This document shows, piece after piece, positions 1-9,975 of a stretch of 64,000 bases of DNA (its first letter is position 1; the number at the start of each line of letters is the position of its first letter). Source of the stretch: Larimichthys crocea (lineage: Eukaryota > Chordata > Actinopteri > Sciaenidae); NCBI RefSeq assembly GCF_000972845.2, contig NC_040033.1, forward strand, positions 424,344 to 488,343. The letters are read 5' to 3'. The notes beneath the pieces are model-generated. The model worked only from the letters and a program-made list of their open reading frames with translations. It had not been told where the DNA came from and searched no databases. The translations under genes were made by a program, and so were the position numbers.

Positions 1-324
1 ATGTAATATAATACAATATAATAAAATATAATATAATATAATATATATTCTCTGTGTACAGTAAACACACAGAGAAAAGCTGATTAATGACCATGTCATC
101 ATTATATTTACTATCCCTGCACAGCTGTGCTACACATATATTTATATTGTTATATTGTTAATAGTTTATATTTAGAGAATGTTTGTCATGCAGCAACGAC
201 ACCAGAACAAATTCCTTGTTTGTGTAAAACTGAACTTCTTCTGATTCTGATCATACCTGTCAGGTGTTCACGCCCTCCTCCTCAATAAAGTTGGTAAAAA
301 AAAAAGTAAAAAAGTCATGTGTTG
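1..324. other. AT-rich intergenic sequence
   Basis: The first 50 bases are short TATAATA-type repeats; the rest is AT-rich with no open frame, splice pattern or RNA gene that I can support. Confidence 0.5.
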
Positions 325-430
325 TGACGTAATACAGAGTGGGCGTGGGGTTTTTATGGGAAAGTGAAACAGTCCGCGAGCTTCTCTTTTCTTCAGTGGA
401 GTTGGAAACAGCCTGAAAACACACACAGGA
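325..430 (+). promoter_or_regulatory. Putative NLR promoter and 5' non-coding exon (CRE-like site, TATA-like box, ISRE)
   Basis: TGACGTAA at 325-332 matches a CRE/ATF-type site. TTTTTATG at 351-358 is TATA-like. GAAAGTGAAAC at 360-370 is an exact match to the interferon-stimulated response element core GAAANNGAAAC. About 60 bases downstream a GTGAGT donor at 431 closes a possible non-coding first exon. Many interferon-induced immune genes, including fish NLRs, carry an ISRE close to the transcription start, so I infer interferon-responsive transcription rightward into the exons at 1,550-2,790. No transcript evidence is available. Confidence 0.45.
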
Positions 431-652
431 GTGAGTACCTCGACTTTCTTATTTCATCTGATCGCAGGTAAACATGCTGCTGTCCAGACTCTTTAAAGAA
501 ACAGAACATTCTTTTTTAGTTTTAGTCCAATTCATAACTTCCGTTTTTTGTACCCAAACTTTTAGAGAATTTAGTTTTTATGCGTCATAACAGAGTGTCA
601 GGTTTAGAGCTCTGCTCAGCACAAAGTTACTGTTTGTTCCAAGAGGGGCCTG

Positions 653-698
653 GTTTAGTTTAGTTTAGTTTAGTTTAGTTTAGTTTAGTTTAGTTTAG
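653..698. repeat. (TTTAG)n tandem repeat
   Basis: About nine perfect copies of the pentanucleotide TTTAG lie in the first intron of the putative NLR locus, just upstream of the 15-bp minisatellite. Confidence 0.9.
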
Positions 699-730
699 AT
701 AGTTTATTTCTTTGGAAATAAAGGCAGTGC

Positions 731-1287
731 GTCCACCCTGTCAATGTTTAACCTGTCAATGTCCACCCTGTCAATGTTTAACCTGTCAATGTCCACCCTG
801 TCAATGTCCACCCTGTCAATGTTTAATCTGTCAGTGTTTAACCTGTCATTGTTTAACCTGTCAATGTCCACCCTGTCAATGTTTAATCTGTCAGTGTTTA
901 ACCTGTCATTGTTTAACCTGTCAATGTCCACCCTGTCAATGTTTAACCTGTCAATGTCCACCCTGTCAATGTCCACCCTGTCAATGTCCACCCTGTCATT
1001 GTTTAACCTGTCAATGTCCACCCTGTCAATGTTTAACTTGTTAATGTCCACCCTGTCAATGTTTAACCTGTCAATGTTTAACCTGTCAATGTCCACCCTG
1101 TCATTGTTTAACCTGTTAAATGTCCACCCTGTCAATGTTTAACCTGTCAATGTCCACCCTGTCAATGTTTAACCTGTCAATGTCCACCCTATCAATGTCC
1201 ACCCTGTCATTGTTTAACCTGTCAATGTCCACCCTGTCAATGTCCACCCTGTCATTGTTTAACCTGTTAAATGTCCACCCTGTCCAC
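731..1287. repeat. 15-bp minisatellite, about 37 units of two alternating types
   Basis: The array is built from two 15-bp units, TGTCAATGTTTAACC and TGTCAATGTCCACCC, in irregular order with a few TCATT, TCAGT and GTTAATG variants. Two 16-bp units (GTTAAATGTCC, near 1,117 and 1,267) break the register. Because 15 is a multiple of 3, several frames on both strands stay open and give apparent pentapeptide-repeat proteins. There is no splice or start context, so these are shadows of the array and not genes. Confidence 0.93.
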
Positions 1288-1378
1288 CTTTTTATTTCTT
1301 GCAATCATCTCTAATTTGTGGCAAAGATATCTAACACAGGCAGCTTAATTATTACAATTGTGTTTAAGTAAACTTGAT

Positions 1379-1405
1379 ACACACACACACACACACACAC
1401 ACACA
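1379..1405. repeat. (AC)n microsatellite
   Basis: A pure CA/AC dinucleotide run lies in the intron between the minisatellite and the first coding exon. Confidence 0.9.
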
Positions 1406-1549
1406 ATACACTTCATTTATTAGAAATCGTATCACTGCTGTTTGTGATTGTGATTTTGTGCTTGTTCCACAGAAAAATGGTTTGAACTGCACATAGTGCT
1501 GAGTCCGTGTTTTTTAAGGGAAGGTTTTGATTTTCTTTTTTTTTTCAAG

Positions 1550-1800
1550 GAATGAGTTCAAGGGGAGCGGAGACAGCGAGAAGATATCGGCAACGTCGTG
1601 ATGCTGACAAGGTCAAAAGAGAAGAGTACCTTAAGAAAGAGAGAGAGAAATGGGAGCGAGACAAAGTGACTGGAAAGAAGAAGCTTGTTGCTCTGCTCAG
1701 TGAGGAAGACCAGAGAAAACGAAGAGAACAATGGAAGGAGGCAAAAAGACGAGCCAGAGCCAAGGCCAGTGCTTCAGACACATCCGATCCTAAGAAGTAA
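1550..1800 (+). CDS. Basic, coiled-coil-type N-terminal exon (82 codons), uncharacterised
   Basis: A polypyrimidine tract and CAAG acceptor end at 1,549 and an ATG follows at 1,552. The frame runs 82 codons to TAA at 1,798, but a good GTAAGT donor at 1,797-1,802 would splice out of it two bases into a codon. The product is rich in K, R and E, beginning MSSRGAETARRYRQRRDADK, and predicts a charged helix. Similar 'RRYRxRRDADxxKREEYLxKERE' segments occur in many uncharacterised fish multigene proteins (from memory). In context it could be an N-terminal exon of the NLR locus or an independent small gene. Function is unknown. Confidence 0.5.
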
Positions 1801-2112
1801 GTGGCATGATTTCTCTTTTTGGCAAGGTTCTCAAGATGGTGTTTTAATAGCAATGTTATATTGCTTCAATACAGCAATGTTTTATGTTTTAGGGTTTGTT
1901 TTAGATCTTTTGTTCAAGTCTGTGAAGGTTCTCAGGTCATCTTTCTTTGAGTTAAATCTGGGGGAAACTGGACTTTGTGAAAGATCCATGAAGACGTTTC
2001 ACCTCTCTTCCAAGGTATCTAGTTAACAAGGCCAATGTTTCCACTTGGTTCCTTAGTGCCTGCATGTTCACATTTTTGATAGTGAGGACCGGTGGTTTAA
2101 AAGAGGACTGAA

Positions 2113-2426
2113 GGTGGCTATCTCTGTGAAAGTGGAGAAACCATCCTTCAACAGAGGAGGAGCCTCAGACAACACTTATCGCCCAACTACAATGCCGTCC
2201 TTTCGTCCCTTCCCAGAAGACAATAATTCAAACTTTGCCTCATTTGACTTCAACCATCGTCCAGGTGACGTTAATGACTCGGACGACAGTCTTCAGAACA
2301 ATAAGGAGGACTAATGAACCAAGTGGAAACAATGACCTGGTTAACGATCGCACCAAGGCAAACTACCTCGGTTTCCCCACCAGTCAGTCCGAAACAGTGA
2401 AGGCACTCATGTCCTGTATAAGGTAG
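2113..2426 (+). pseudogene. Putative second exon, acidic serine/asparagine-rich, frameshifted
   Basis: An open segment from about 2,114 reads AISVKVEKPSFNRGG onward and stops with TAA at 2,312-2,314. In the adjacent frame the sequence continues without a stop through TNEPSGNNDLVNDRTK to about 2,426, where AGGTAG looks like a donor. One small indel near 2,310 would unite both halves, so this looks like a recently broken exon or a sequencing error. It resembles no domain I can name. Position suggests it belongs with the exon at 1,550-1,796. Confidence 0.35.
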
Positions 2427-2647
2427 AAATTCAGCAGTTCAGACATATTCTCAAGTATATTTTCTTCAACTTCAAAGATTGTAAATCCTACAACTTTGTT
2501 CTTGTTTTCTTGGTTTTACTGTGGTTCTTTGTTTTTTACGAAAGTTGAGATTTCAAGACAGGTAACCAGTTATGACTAGTTTTATTATCCTGTATACTGT
2601 GTTTGTTCTTATTCTGTGCTTACAGTGTTACTGTTCTTACTTCTCAG

Positions 2648-2789
2648 ACTGACTTCTGGCCAGAAGAGGAAGAGGAGAACTGGGGAAGAGGACAAAAAGA
2701 CAGACGACAGAGGAAGAGGGGGACGGAGGAAGAGAAGGACAGAGGAAGAGGACAGAGCTGAGTCCAAAGAAAACACTCCAGACACAAAG
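2648..2789 (+). CDS. Lys/Arg/Glu-rich NLR N-terminal-type exon
   Basis: It is bounded by a TTCTCAG acceptor and a GTAAGT donor (2,790). One frame is open throughout: LTSGQKRKRRTGEEDKK and on to ESKENTPDTK, highly charged and repetitive (two related RGRGGRRKRR and KRKRR blocks). Short charged repetitive exons like this precede the FISNA-NACHT exon in several fish NLR genes, which is why I place it in the NLR locus. The NACHT exon expected after it is absent. Assignment is by context and composition only. Confidence 0.45.
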
Positions 2790-2899
2790 TAAGTGGTGTG
2801 AAAATGTAGATAATTGTCAAGTTGAACACAGTTATTCTACTTATTTGTGAATATTGTTACATTTTATAGTTGTTTTCTTCGGCAGCATTTGGTCACAAC

Positions 2900-3490
2900 T
2901 TACAGCAGGTTATCAGCGAATGAGGATTCTTCAGCCGTTCTTCTGCTTCACGGCATTGCTGGCGTTGGCCTGATCTGTCAGTGATGCAGCATACCATTTT
3001 CCCAAGCATTTTACTGAGTTATTTTCAATGGATGAGATGACCTCTCCCTGGACTAGGGAGACTGAACCTTGCCCCTTCTGATCACCAGAATCCTGGACTT
3101 ACTGACTTCGAATTTTATCCTTGTCCACGTTGCTACATTTCCCAGGGTTTCCGAAACCTATCTTGCTTGGGCATGGTTTTTATTATGATGTTATCCGTGA
3201 ACGCTCGGATCACTGGCTGCCCGAATCCGGTGTGGGGCCACATGTTATATCTTCCGCTGCTATGATTAGGAGCTGCATGCCCATGATAAACAGGATGTGA
3301 GAGATGGTACACCTTGTGGGAATCCCCCTTTGGGGGTCTTGGCAGTTGGTTGTGAACTGGCCTGATGTAAATCTGAGCTTGAACCCTCCCAGATAACCAG
3401 AAATTATGCTTCGGATAGCTACCGGGATGTAACAGTGGTCTAATCCGACAGGAGACAGACATGGGATCAGACAACACTGATAGACTGTGG
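2900..3490 (-). mobile_element. Broken non-LTR-type reverse transcriptase fragment
   Basis: On the minus strand, two frames together resemble a widespread fish non-LTR reverse transcriptase: a segment with GIPTRCTIS, then ILFIMGMQLLI, then GFGQPVIRAFTDN in the position of the catalytic 'xAFMDDL' block, followed toward 2,905 by KMLGKWYAASLTDQAN in broken frames. The usual double aspartate reads DN here. At least one frameshift near 3,250 and several stops make it dead. It lies exactly between the charged N-terminal exon and the first LRR exon. Confidence 0.7.
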
Positions 3491-3761
3491 ACAATATGGA
3501 AGTCTAAATGTAACTACAGTTTCTCTTCTTTCATCTCCAAGTTTAAAGCTAAACAAAGATTTAAAGTCTGCAGGTGAGAGAGAGTGATGAGAATGATTGT
3601 TTCATGTCAAACACAGTGAGATAAGACCAGCTGAACCACTGATGTGAAGAGTAAATGTTCATCAACAGAGGATATGGCAAACTATTTTAATATGACATGC
3701 ATCAAGTAAATATAAAGTGTCCTGTGTCATAATAACATGTTTGTAATGTGTCTCATCACAG

Positions 3762-3935
3762 ACTTTCTGACTGTAAACTCTCAGAGATCAGCTGTGCTTC
3801 TCTGGCTTCAGCTCTGAAGTCCAACCCCTCCCATCTGACAGAGCTGGACCTGAGCGACAACGAGCTGCAGGATTCAGACGTGAAGATACTGTGTGATTTT
3901 CTAAAGAGTCCACACTGTAGTCTGCAGACTCTGAG
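3762..3935 (+). CDS. NLR leucine-rich-repeat exon 1 (58 codons)
   Basis: A CATCACAG acceptor and an AG|GTCAGT donor delimit exactly 174 bases, 58 codons, the standard modular LRR exon of fish NLRC3/NLRP-like receptors. It encodes [20 protein letters not shown] followed by an [17 protein letters not shown] strand-turn and ends with CSLQTLR. Such ribonuclease-inhibitor-type repeats form the ligand-sensing or autoinhibitory C-terminal arc of NLRs. The frame is intact. No NACHT ATPase exon is present upstream, so this is probably part of a remnant gene or a gene whose NACHT exon was lost or misassembled. Confidence 0.85.
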
Positions 3936-4047
3936 GTCAGTGCTATTTGACATCATGTTTTTGTTTAAATAAATTATATATATGAAATACAGAAATAAAT
4001 AAAAAAAATAGTTCTCTATTTCAACACTCAGCATTTTAAACACTATG

Positions 4048-4204
4048 GTTTTAGAACAGGTATTGATATTTCTGACAACCTTAGTACTGATGAGGCTGTA
4101 GAGTGTGTGAGGGATATGAACGAGGTTGTTGAAGATCTGATGATAGCAGATAAAAACAGGCTGCAGAGAAAAAACAGAGAAAGACAACTGACACAGCTGA
4201 AACC
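4048..4204 (+). other. Repeated module segment with conserved short reading frame, copy 1
   Basis: This segment recurs at about 8,240 and 22,094 between LRR exons. It reads IDISDNLSTDEAVECVRDM and continues as an acidic-then-basic helix to QLTQLKP. In this copy the start codon is ATT instead of ATG, and the 3' part is interrupted by the foldback element at 4,204. It may be an intronic ORF carried along by module duplication, or a real small exon. Confidence 0.5.
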
Positions 4205-4216
4205 TACGGTGGCCCT

Positions 4217-4410
4217 GAAGTGCAAAACACAACAGCAAATTCAAAAACACAATAGCAAATCAAATAACACAACAGCAAATCAAATAACACAACAGCAAAT
4301 TCAAAAACACAATAGCAAATCAAATAACACAGCAGCAAATTCAAAAACACAATAGCAAATCAAACAACACAATAGCAAATCAAATAACACATTAGCAAAT
4401 TCAAAACGGA
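4217..4410. repeat. 18-bp tandem array in left arm of foldback element
   Basis: Alternating units AGCAAATTCAAAAACACA and AGCAAATCAAATAACACA, about ten copies. The mirror array lies at about 6,020-6,180 in the right arm, with a slightly different unit order and number. Confidence 0.88.
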
Positions 4411-6019
4411 AAGGGTAGGTACCCACGGGCGACATGAATCGTCGCTGATTGGACTGGTGGTCCTCTAAACCGGAAAGACATGGCTTACATGTTTTCAAAA
4501 TATGAGCGCTGTTAGTGACAACGTACGTGCTGCTATTAAAGAATATTTTGATGCACGACATGGATACGTGTTACTACGGAAACGCATGATATTCACTGGA
4601 TTAAATTTTTTTTGTTTTTGACACTTTATCTCGTAATTACGAGAAAAGATCTTGTAATTACGAGATAAGGAAAGGTGCCTCATTGGCCACTGCACTTCGG
4701 TAAAGTTAGAAAGATATTGGCACTTCCGGGATCAATAACTCTTAAGCGAAACGTTGTTAAAACACAAAACACGCATATTTTCAACTGTAGTAAGACAGAC
4801 AACGAGCTACAACCTAACGTTCATCACAACAAGCCATCCTCGGAGCCACACCAACAACATTAGTGTTTACTAGGACTATTCATAATTTCTGGGAATTTTT
4901 ATTAGGAATATTAATCAATAACTTCAATATGATACAGTACTGCAGTAACGCTATCTACACTTCAAAATCTAGTGCCCGACTACATCGGTTTGTACGGTAA
5001 AGCGTGTGAGTGCTTCATGATGCCTTAAAGTGCACCTCGGAAACTCAGAAATCAAATAATAATCTCTTTTCTAAGATATGCAGATTTAGAAAAGTCATTA
5101 AATAAACAAATCAAATTGTTTTCTGACAATTCTTGTTCTACATGTTCCCAGCTACCTACTTCTAGTGCCCGACTACATCAGTTTGTACGGTAAAGCGTCT
5201 TCACAGTGACGCTTTACCGTACAAGGTGCAGGTGCAGTGAAAGAACTTGAAAATCACCCCAGAAGTAGCTGGGAACATGTAGAACAAGAATCAGGTGGAG
5301 TTGTCAGAAAACAATTTGATTTGTTTATTTAATGACTTTTCTAAATCTGCATATCTTAGAAAAGAGATTATTATTTGATTTCTGAGTTTCCGAGGTGCAC
5401 TTTAAGGCATCATGAAGCACTCACACGCTTTACCGTACAAACCGATGTAGTCGGGCACTAGATTTTGAAGTGTAGATAGCGTTACCGCAGTACTGTATCA
5501 TATTGAAGTTATTGATTCATATTCCTAATAAAAATTCCCAGAAATTATGAATAGTCCTAGTAAACACTAATGTTGTTGGTGTGGCTCCGAGGATGGTTTG
5601 TTGTGATGAACGTTAGGTTGTAGCTTGTTGTCTGTCTTACTACGGTTGAAAATATGCGTTTTGTGTTTTAACAACGTTTCACTTAAGAGTTATTGATCCC
5701 GGAAGTGCCAATATCTTCCTAACTTTACCGAAGTGCAGTGGCCAATGAGGCACCTTTCCTTATCTCGGAATTACAAGATCTTTTCTTCTAATTACGAGAT
5801 AAAGTGTCAAAAACAAAATAATCCAGTGAGTATCATGCGTTTCCGTAGTAACACGTATCCATGTCGTGCATCAAAATATTCTTTAATAGCAGCGCGTACG
5901 TGGTCACTAACAGCGCTCATATTTTGAAAACATGTAAGCCATGTCTTTCCGGTTTAGAGGACCACCAGTCCAATCAGCGACGATTCATGTCGCCCGTGGG
6001 TACCTACCCTTTTCGTTTT

Positions 6020-6180
6020 AAATTTGCTAATGTGTCTTTGAATTTGCTAATGTGTTTTTGAATTTTCTGTTGTGTTATTTGATTTGCTATTGTGTTTATG
6101 AATTTGCTGTTGTGTTATTCCATTTGCTGTTGTGTTATTTGATTTGCTATTGTGTTTTTGAATTTGCTGTTGTGTTTTGC
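6020..6180. repeat. 18-bp tandem array in right arm of foldback element (inverted)
   Basis: Reverse-complement units TGTGTTTTTGAATTTGCT and TGTGTTATTTGATTTGCT, about nine copies. This is the mirror image of the array at 4,217-4,410. Confidence 0.88.
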
Positions 6181-6494
6181 ATGTCAGGGCCACCGTAGCA
6201 ACCAGATCTAAGAGTAATAAACAGCAACCTTTTGTCTTTTGTCACATGTTAACAATGTTATTAATCTGTGTTGACATGAATGTTGTCTGAATGTTGTGCT
6301 GACGTTTGGATGATGTCTGTAGAAGGCTGACATTATGATGATCCACAATAACACAATGACAAAGTCACTCTAGTCATTTTAGAGAAAAGCTCATTGATTA
6401 GGACATAGTAATGTTGAGCTGCACATTTCAAACCTGAACACATCTGATTGGATTATAAATGGATTTTTATCAACATCATTTATTCTTTATTCAG

Positions 6495-6668
6495 ATTGAA
6501 GAACTGCAGTTTGTCAGAGATCAGCTGCGCTTCTCTGGCCTCAGCTCTGAAGTCCAACCCCTCCCATCTGACAGAGCTGGACCTGAGTGGAAACTACCTG
6601 CAGGATTCAGGAGTGAAGCTGCTGTGTGATTTTCTGGAGAGTCCACACTGCAGTCTGAAGACTCTGAG
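6495..6668 (+). CDS. NLR leucine-rich-repeat exon 2 (58 codons)
   Basis: TTATTCAG acceptor, AG|GTCAGT donor and exactly 174 open bases. It encodes [39 protein letters not shown] and CSLKTLR, a canonical fish NLR repeat pair. Flanking intron sequence is nearly identical to that around the exon at 22,530, showing module duplication. It is in phase with the exon at 3,762, so splicing across the foldback element would add one more LRR pair. Confidence 0.87.
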
Positions 6669-7038
6669 GTCAGTTCACTGACTCTCTGATACTATTGTAG
6701 ATCTGATGTTTAATTAACAATTGAAGCTAATTTATGTTCAGACATAACTTACATCCATAAAGTTGTAAATGTCCTTTTGTTCATATTTTTGTTCATATTT
6801 TCATGTTTGTTGTATTAAATTTAGTCTGCAGTCACAAAGACTTGTGTTTGTTTCTTAAAGAAACTGTAGAGAAAACTGTCCCTGTTAGTGGTTTTAGTCA
6901 ATGAATGTTTAGAATTGTTGGTAAATGGTCACATCTGTATACAGAAGATCCTCTGAACCAGATTGTTTGAACTGATCAATTACTTGTTGAAGTAGAAATA
7001 TTTCTTTGGTTCTTTGGTTTGTGTGTGTTATCCAGCTC

Positions 7039-7040
<2 letters not shown>

Positions 7041-7080
<40 letters not shown>

Positions 7081-7087
7081 ACACACA
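7041..7087. repeat. (CA)n microsatellite
   Basis: A CA run interrupting the intron of the NLR module between LRR exons 2 and 3. Confidence 0.9.
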
Positions 7088-7305
7088 CTGAATGGTTGTC
7101 TGAATGTTGTGCTGCGTTTGGATGATGTCTGTAGAAGGCTGACATTATGATGATCCACAATAACAACATGACAAAGTCACTCTACTCATTTAGAGAAAAG
7201 CTCATTGATTAGGACCTTAGTAATGTTGAGCTGCACATTCAACCTGAACACATCTGATTGGATTATAAATGGATTTTTTATCAACATCATTTATTCTTTA
7301 TTCAG

Positions 7306-7476
7306 ATTGAGGACTGCAGTTTGTCAGAGATCAGCTGTGCTTCTCTGGCCTCAGCTTGAAGTCCAACCCCTCCCATCTGACAGAGCTGGACCTGATGTGA
7401 AAACGAACCTGAAGGATTCAGGGTGGAGCTGTGTGTGATTTTCTGGAGAGTCCACACTGCAGACTGAAAATCTGAG
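7306..7476 (+). pseudogene. NLR leucine-rich-repeat exon 3, frameshifted
   Basis: The same exon as at 6,495, but 171 bases long with several single-base losses (CTCAGCTTGAAG for CTCAGCTCTGAAG) and an in-frame TGA after GACCTGATG. The acceptor ATTCAG and the boundary AG|GTAATT remain. Either a decayed duplicate or residual sequencing error; neighbouring non-coding sequence also shows single-base indels against the other copies, which favours error. Confidence 0.7.
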
Positions 7477-7595
7477 GTAATTCTGTTCCAGTTGTGGTAT
7501 CATAGACATACGTACGAGTGGATCCAGTGGTCCCTCTTCCCCATGTATCCTGGATTAAACTGGAACACGGCAGAATGCAACAACAAAAAATAGTT

Positions 7596-8430
7596 TGACA
7601 GGACAGTTTTTCAGCTTCCACAGACTCACATTGAGGTCCATCAGTCAGGTGAAGATGATGTCAGTACTAAAGTTGTCACAATACCAGAAAAAAACTTTTG
7701 ATACATTACTAATATTAAGGAGGGAAACTCAATACCTGTTTTGATACTGTGACAAAAAGAAAAACAAGTCCTGGCACACGAGATTGGATCATTTTGTCTT
7801 TTGAACAACCTGCACACAGTGGTGGGGCAGAAGAAGTCACTTCACACATACTGAGGACCAACTGCAGTGTTTCCCACAGAATGACAGAGTGATGGGGTGG
7901 GTTTATATTTTATTTGAATACATTACCACTATTTCTAGTTGGTTATTCCTCATCCTCAGAATGACATTGGCACCAGCAGAGTGTGTTCACTGTTCACTGT
8001 TGCAGTCTGTGCTTGAAACACTGTCTGCATCTTCAACGTAACACAAATAACACTTCTATGTGAGACTGTCAGCAGACCACACAGGAGAAGAGCGAGGTGG
8101 ACATTGTCCACTAGTTAATCGATCGTGGAAGGCGTCGTTCTGATTGTAGATCTGTTTTGAAGTAACTTCAGTACTTTAGATTCTATCAAATGTATAATAA
8201 ACAGAGATTGTATAGTTTTAAACACTGTGGTTTCAAAACAGGTATGGATATTTCTGACAACCTTAGTACTGATGAGGCTGCTGTAGAGTGTGTGAGGGAT
8301 ATGAACGAGGTTGTTGAAGATCTGATGATAGCAGAATAAAAACAGGCTGCAGAGACAAAAAAACAGAGAAAGAAACTGAACACAGCTGAAACCAGATCTA
8401 AGAGTATAAACAGCAACCTTTGTCTTTGTC
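7596..8430. repeat. Direct duplicate of 21,445-22,262 (NLR module intron)
   Basis: From GTTTGACAGGACAGTTTTTC through the 63-codon mini-ORF region, this is nearly identical to 21,445-22,262, differing mainly by one-base insertions and deletions (for example GCTGCTGTAGAG against GCTGTAGAG). The copy of the mini-ORF at 8,244 is frameshifted. Confidence 0.85.
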
Positions 8431-8681
8431 ATGTTAACAATGTTATAATCTGTGTGAATGAATGTTGTTCTGAATGTTGTGCTTGACGTTTGGTGATGTC
8501 TGTTGAAGGCTGACTTGATGATCTGACATAATACCACAATGACCAAAGTCACTCTACTCATTTAGAGAAAAGCTCATTGATTAGGACATAATAATGTTGA
8601 GCTGCACATTTCAAACCTGAACACATCTGATTGGATTTATAAATGGATTTTTTATCAACATCATTATTCTTATTCAGATTG

Positions 8682-8853
8682 AGGCTGCAGTTTGTCAGAG
8701 ACTCAGCTGTCTTCTCTGGCCTCGCTCTGAAGTCCAACCCCCTCCCATCTGACAGAGCTGGACCTGAGCTATCAACAACCTGCAGGATTCAGGCAGTGAG
8801 CTGCTGTGTCTATTTTCTGGAGAGTCCACACTGCAGCTTGAAGACTCCTGAGG
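8682..8853 (+). pseudogene. NLR leucine-rich-repeat exon 4, frameshifted
   Basis: Recognisable LRR exon (TCAGAGACTCAGCTGTCTTC in place of TCAGAGATCAGCTGTGCTTC) with at least six indels relative to its siblings, several at homopolymers. It retains an ATTCAG acceptor and an AGGTCAGT donor. It has no intact frame. Confidence 0.65.
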
Positions 8854-8984
8854 TCAGTTCTGTTCTGTTGTGGTTCATAGATCAGACACTGTACCTTGTT
8901 AAGTGGATCCACTCTCCCCATTTATCCTGGATTAAACTGGAACAGGCAGAATTCAACAAAAAAAAATAGTTTGACAGGACAGTT

Positions 8985-9975
8985 TTTCAGCTTCACCAGA
9001 CTACTCACATTGAGGTCCATCAGTCAGTGAAGATGATTCTTTGTCAGTACTAAAGTTGCTCACACCAATACAAGAAATTCTAAACTTTTTTTTTTCGCTA
9101 CAATACCTTAATATTAAGGAGGGCCCACCGGCGAACGGGAGGACGGGAAACCTCAATTACTTGCCTTTTGACCTACCCTGCTGACAAAAAGCCACAAAAC
9201 AATGGTTACTGGCCAATCTTTCCCCGACGATTGGATCATTTTGTTTCTTTTTTTTGAACACCTTTTCCCCTGCCACCCACAGTGTTGCCCTGGCGGCCCA
9301 GCCCTCACGGATACGACCTCCCCCCAGCACTCCTTTCCCCACACCCCATTTACTGTTAGGACCGCTTCTGCCCAGTGTTCTCCCACAGGGAATGACCAGA
9401 GTGACTGGGGTGGGTTTATATTTTCTTTGAATAACCCCCTTCTTTTTATTTTCCATTATTTCATAGTTGTTTATTCATCATCCTCAGCATGAACTTACTT
9501 GGCCACCAGCCCCAGAGTCGCTCGTTCACTTCTCCGTTTCACCTGTTGCAGCTCTGGGCTGACCTGCTCAACACTGTCTGCTCATTTCTTCAACCCGTAA
9601 ATACAAATAACACTTCTATGTGGAACGTCAGCCCGACCACACATGGAGTTAAGACCTTGCCACCCGACCCCCCTTTTGGTGGATCATTTGTCTTTCCCCC
9701 TCCACTATTGTAACCTCGATTTCGCCTTGCGACTTCCCACTTTTGGCGTTTCGTTCCCTGATTGCCTAGACTCTGTTTTGATTAGCTAACTATTCATGTC
9801 ACTTTAGATTTCATATCAAATTGTATAATTATTTAACAGATTTTTGATGGTTTTCATATTGTTCTTTGTGCTTACCAAACTTACCTGTTTTCATTTCGGT
9901 TGTCTTGTTTCATAAAACACTCGGTACTGGATGTTTTTTTCTAGGATATTTTTCTGACCAATATTCAGTGTTACT
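8985..9975. repeat. Very noisy third copy of the NLR module intron
   Basis: Aligns by eye to 7,596-8,260 in the same order: TGACAGGACAGTTTTTCAGC, then ATTGGATCATTTTGT, then GGGGTGGGTTTATATTTT, then ACAAATAACACTTCTATGTG, and finally a degraded ATATTTTTCTGAC. Scattered insertions and substitutions, often extra C or T, fill it. This error style is not what mutational decay normally gives. Confidence 0.65.

Larger units (their letters stand above)
4204..6199. mobile_element. 2.0-kb foldback (palindromic) transposable element
   Basis: Two arms of about 990 bp are near-perfect reverse complements, meeting near 5,205 in a small hairpin (ACGGTAAAGCGTC facing GACGCTTTACCGT). The termini are CTACGGTGGCCCTGA and its complement TCAGGGCCACCGTAG. 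Each arm carries, from outside in, an array of 18-bp units (AGCAAATTCAAAAACACA type), a GGGTAGGTACCCACGGG block, and the palindrome TCTCGTAATTACGAGA. The sibling module at 22,225-22,250 supplies the empty site CTGAAACCAGATCTAAG, giving a target duplication of AAC or AACC. No transposase is encoded, so it must have been mobilised in trans, or it arose by duplication and inversion of a shorter MITE. Confidence 0.88.

Noticed and set aside
731..1287. CRISPR-like repeated array
   Set aside because: There are no unique spacers; units are contiguous 15-mers of two types in a eukaryotic intron.
704..1304. Pentapeptide-repeat-like ORFs on both strands
   Set aside because: They are translations of the 15-bp minisatellite, open in several frames at once, with no splice or start context.
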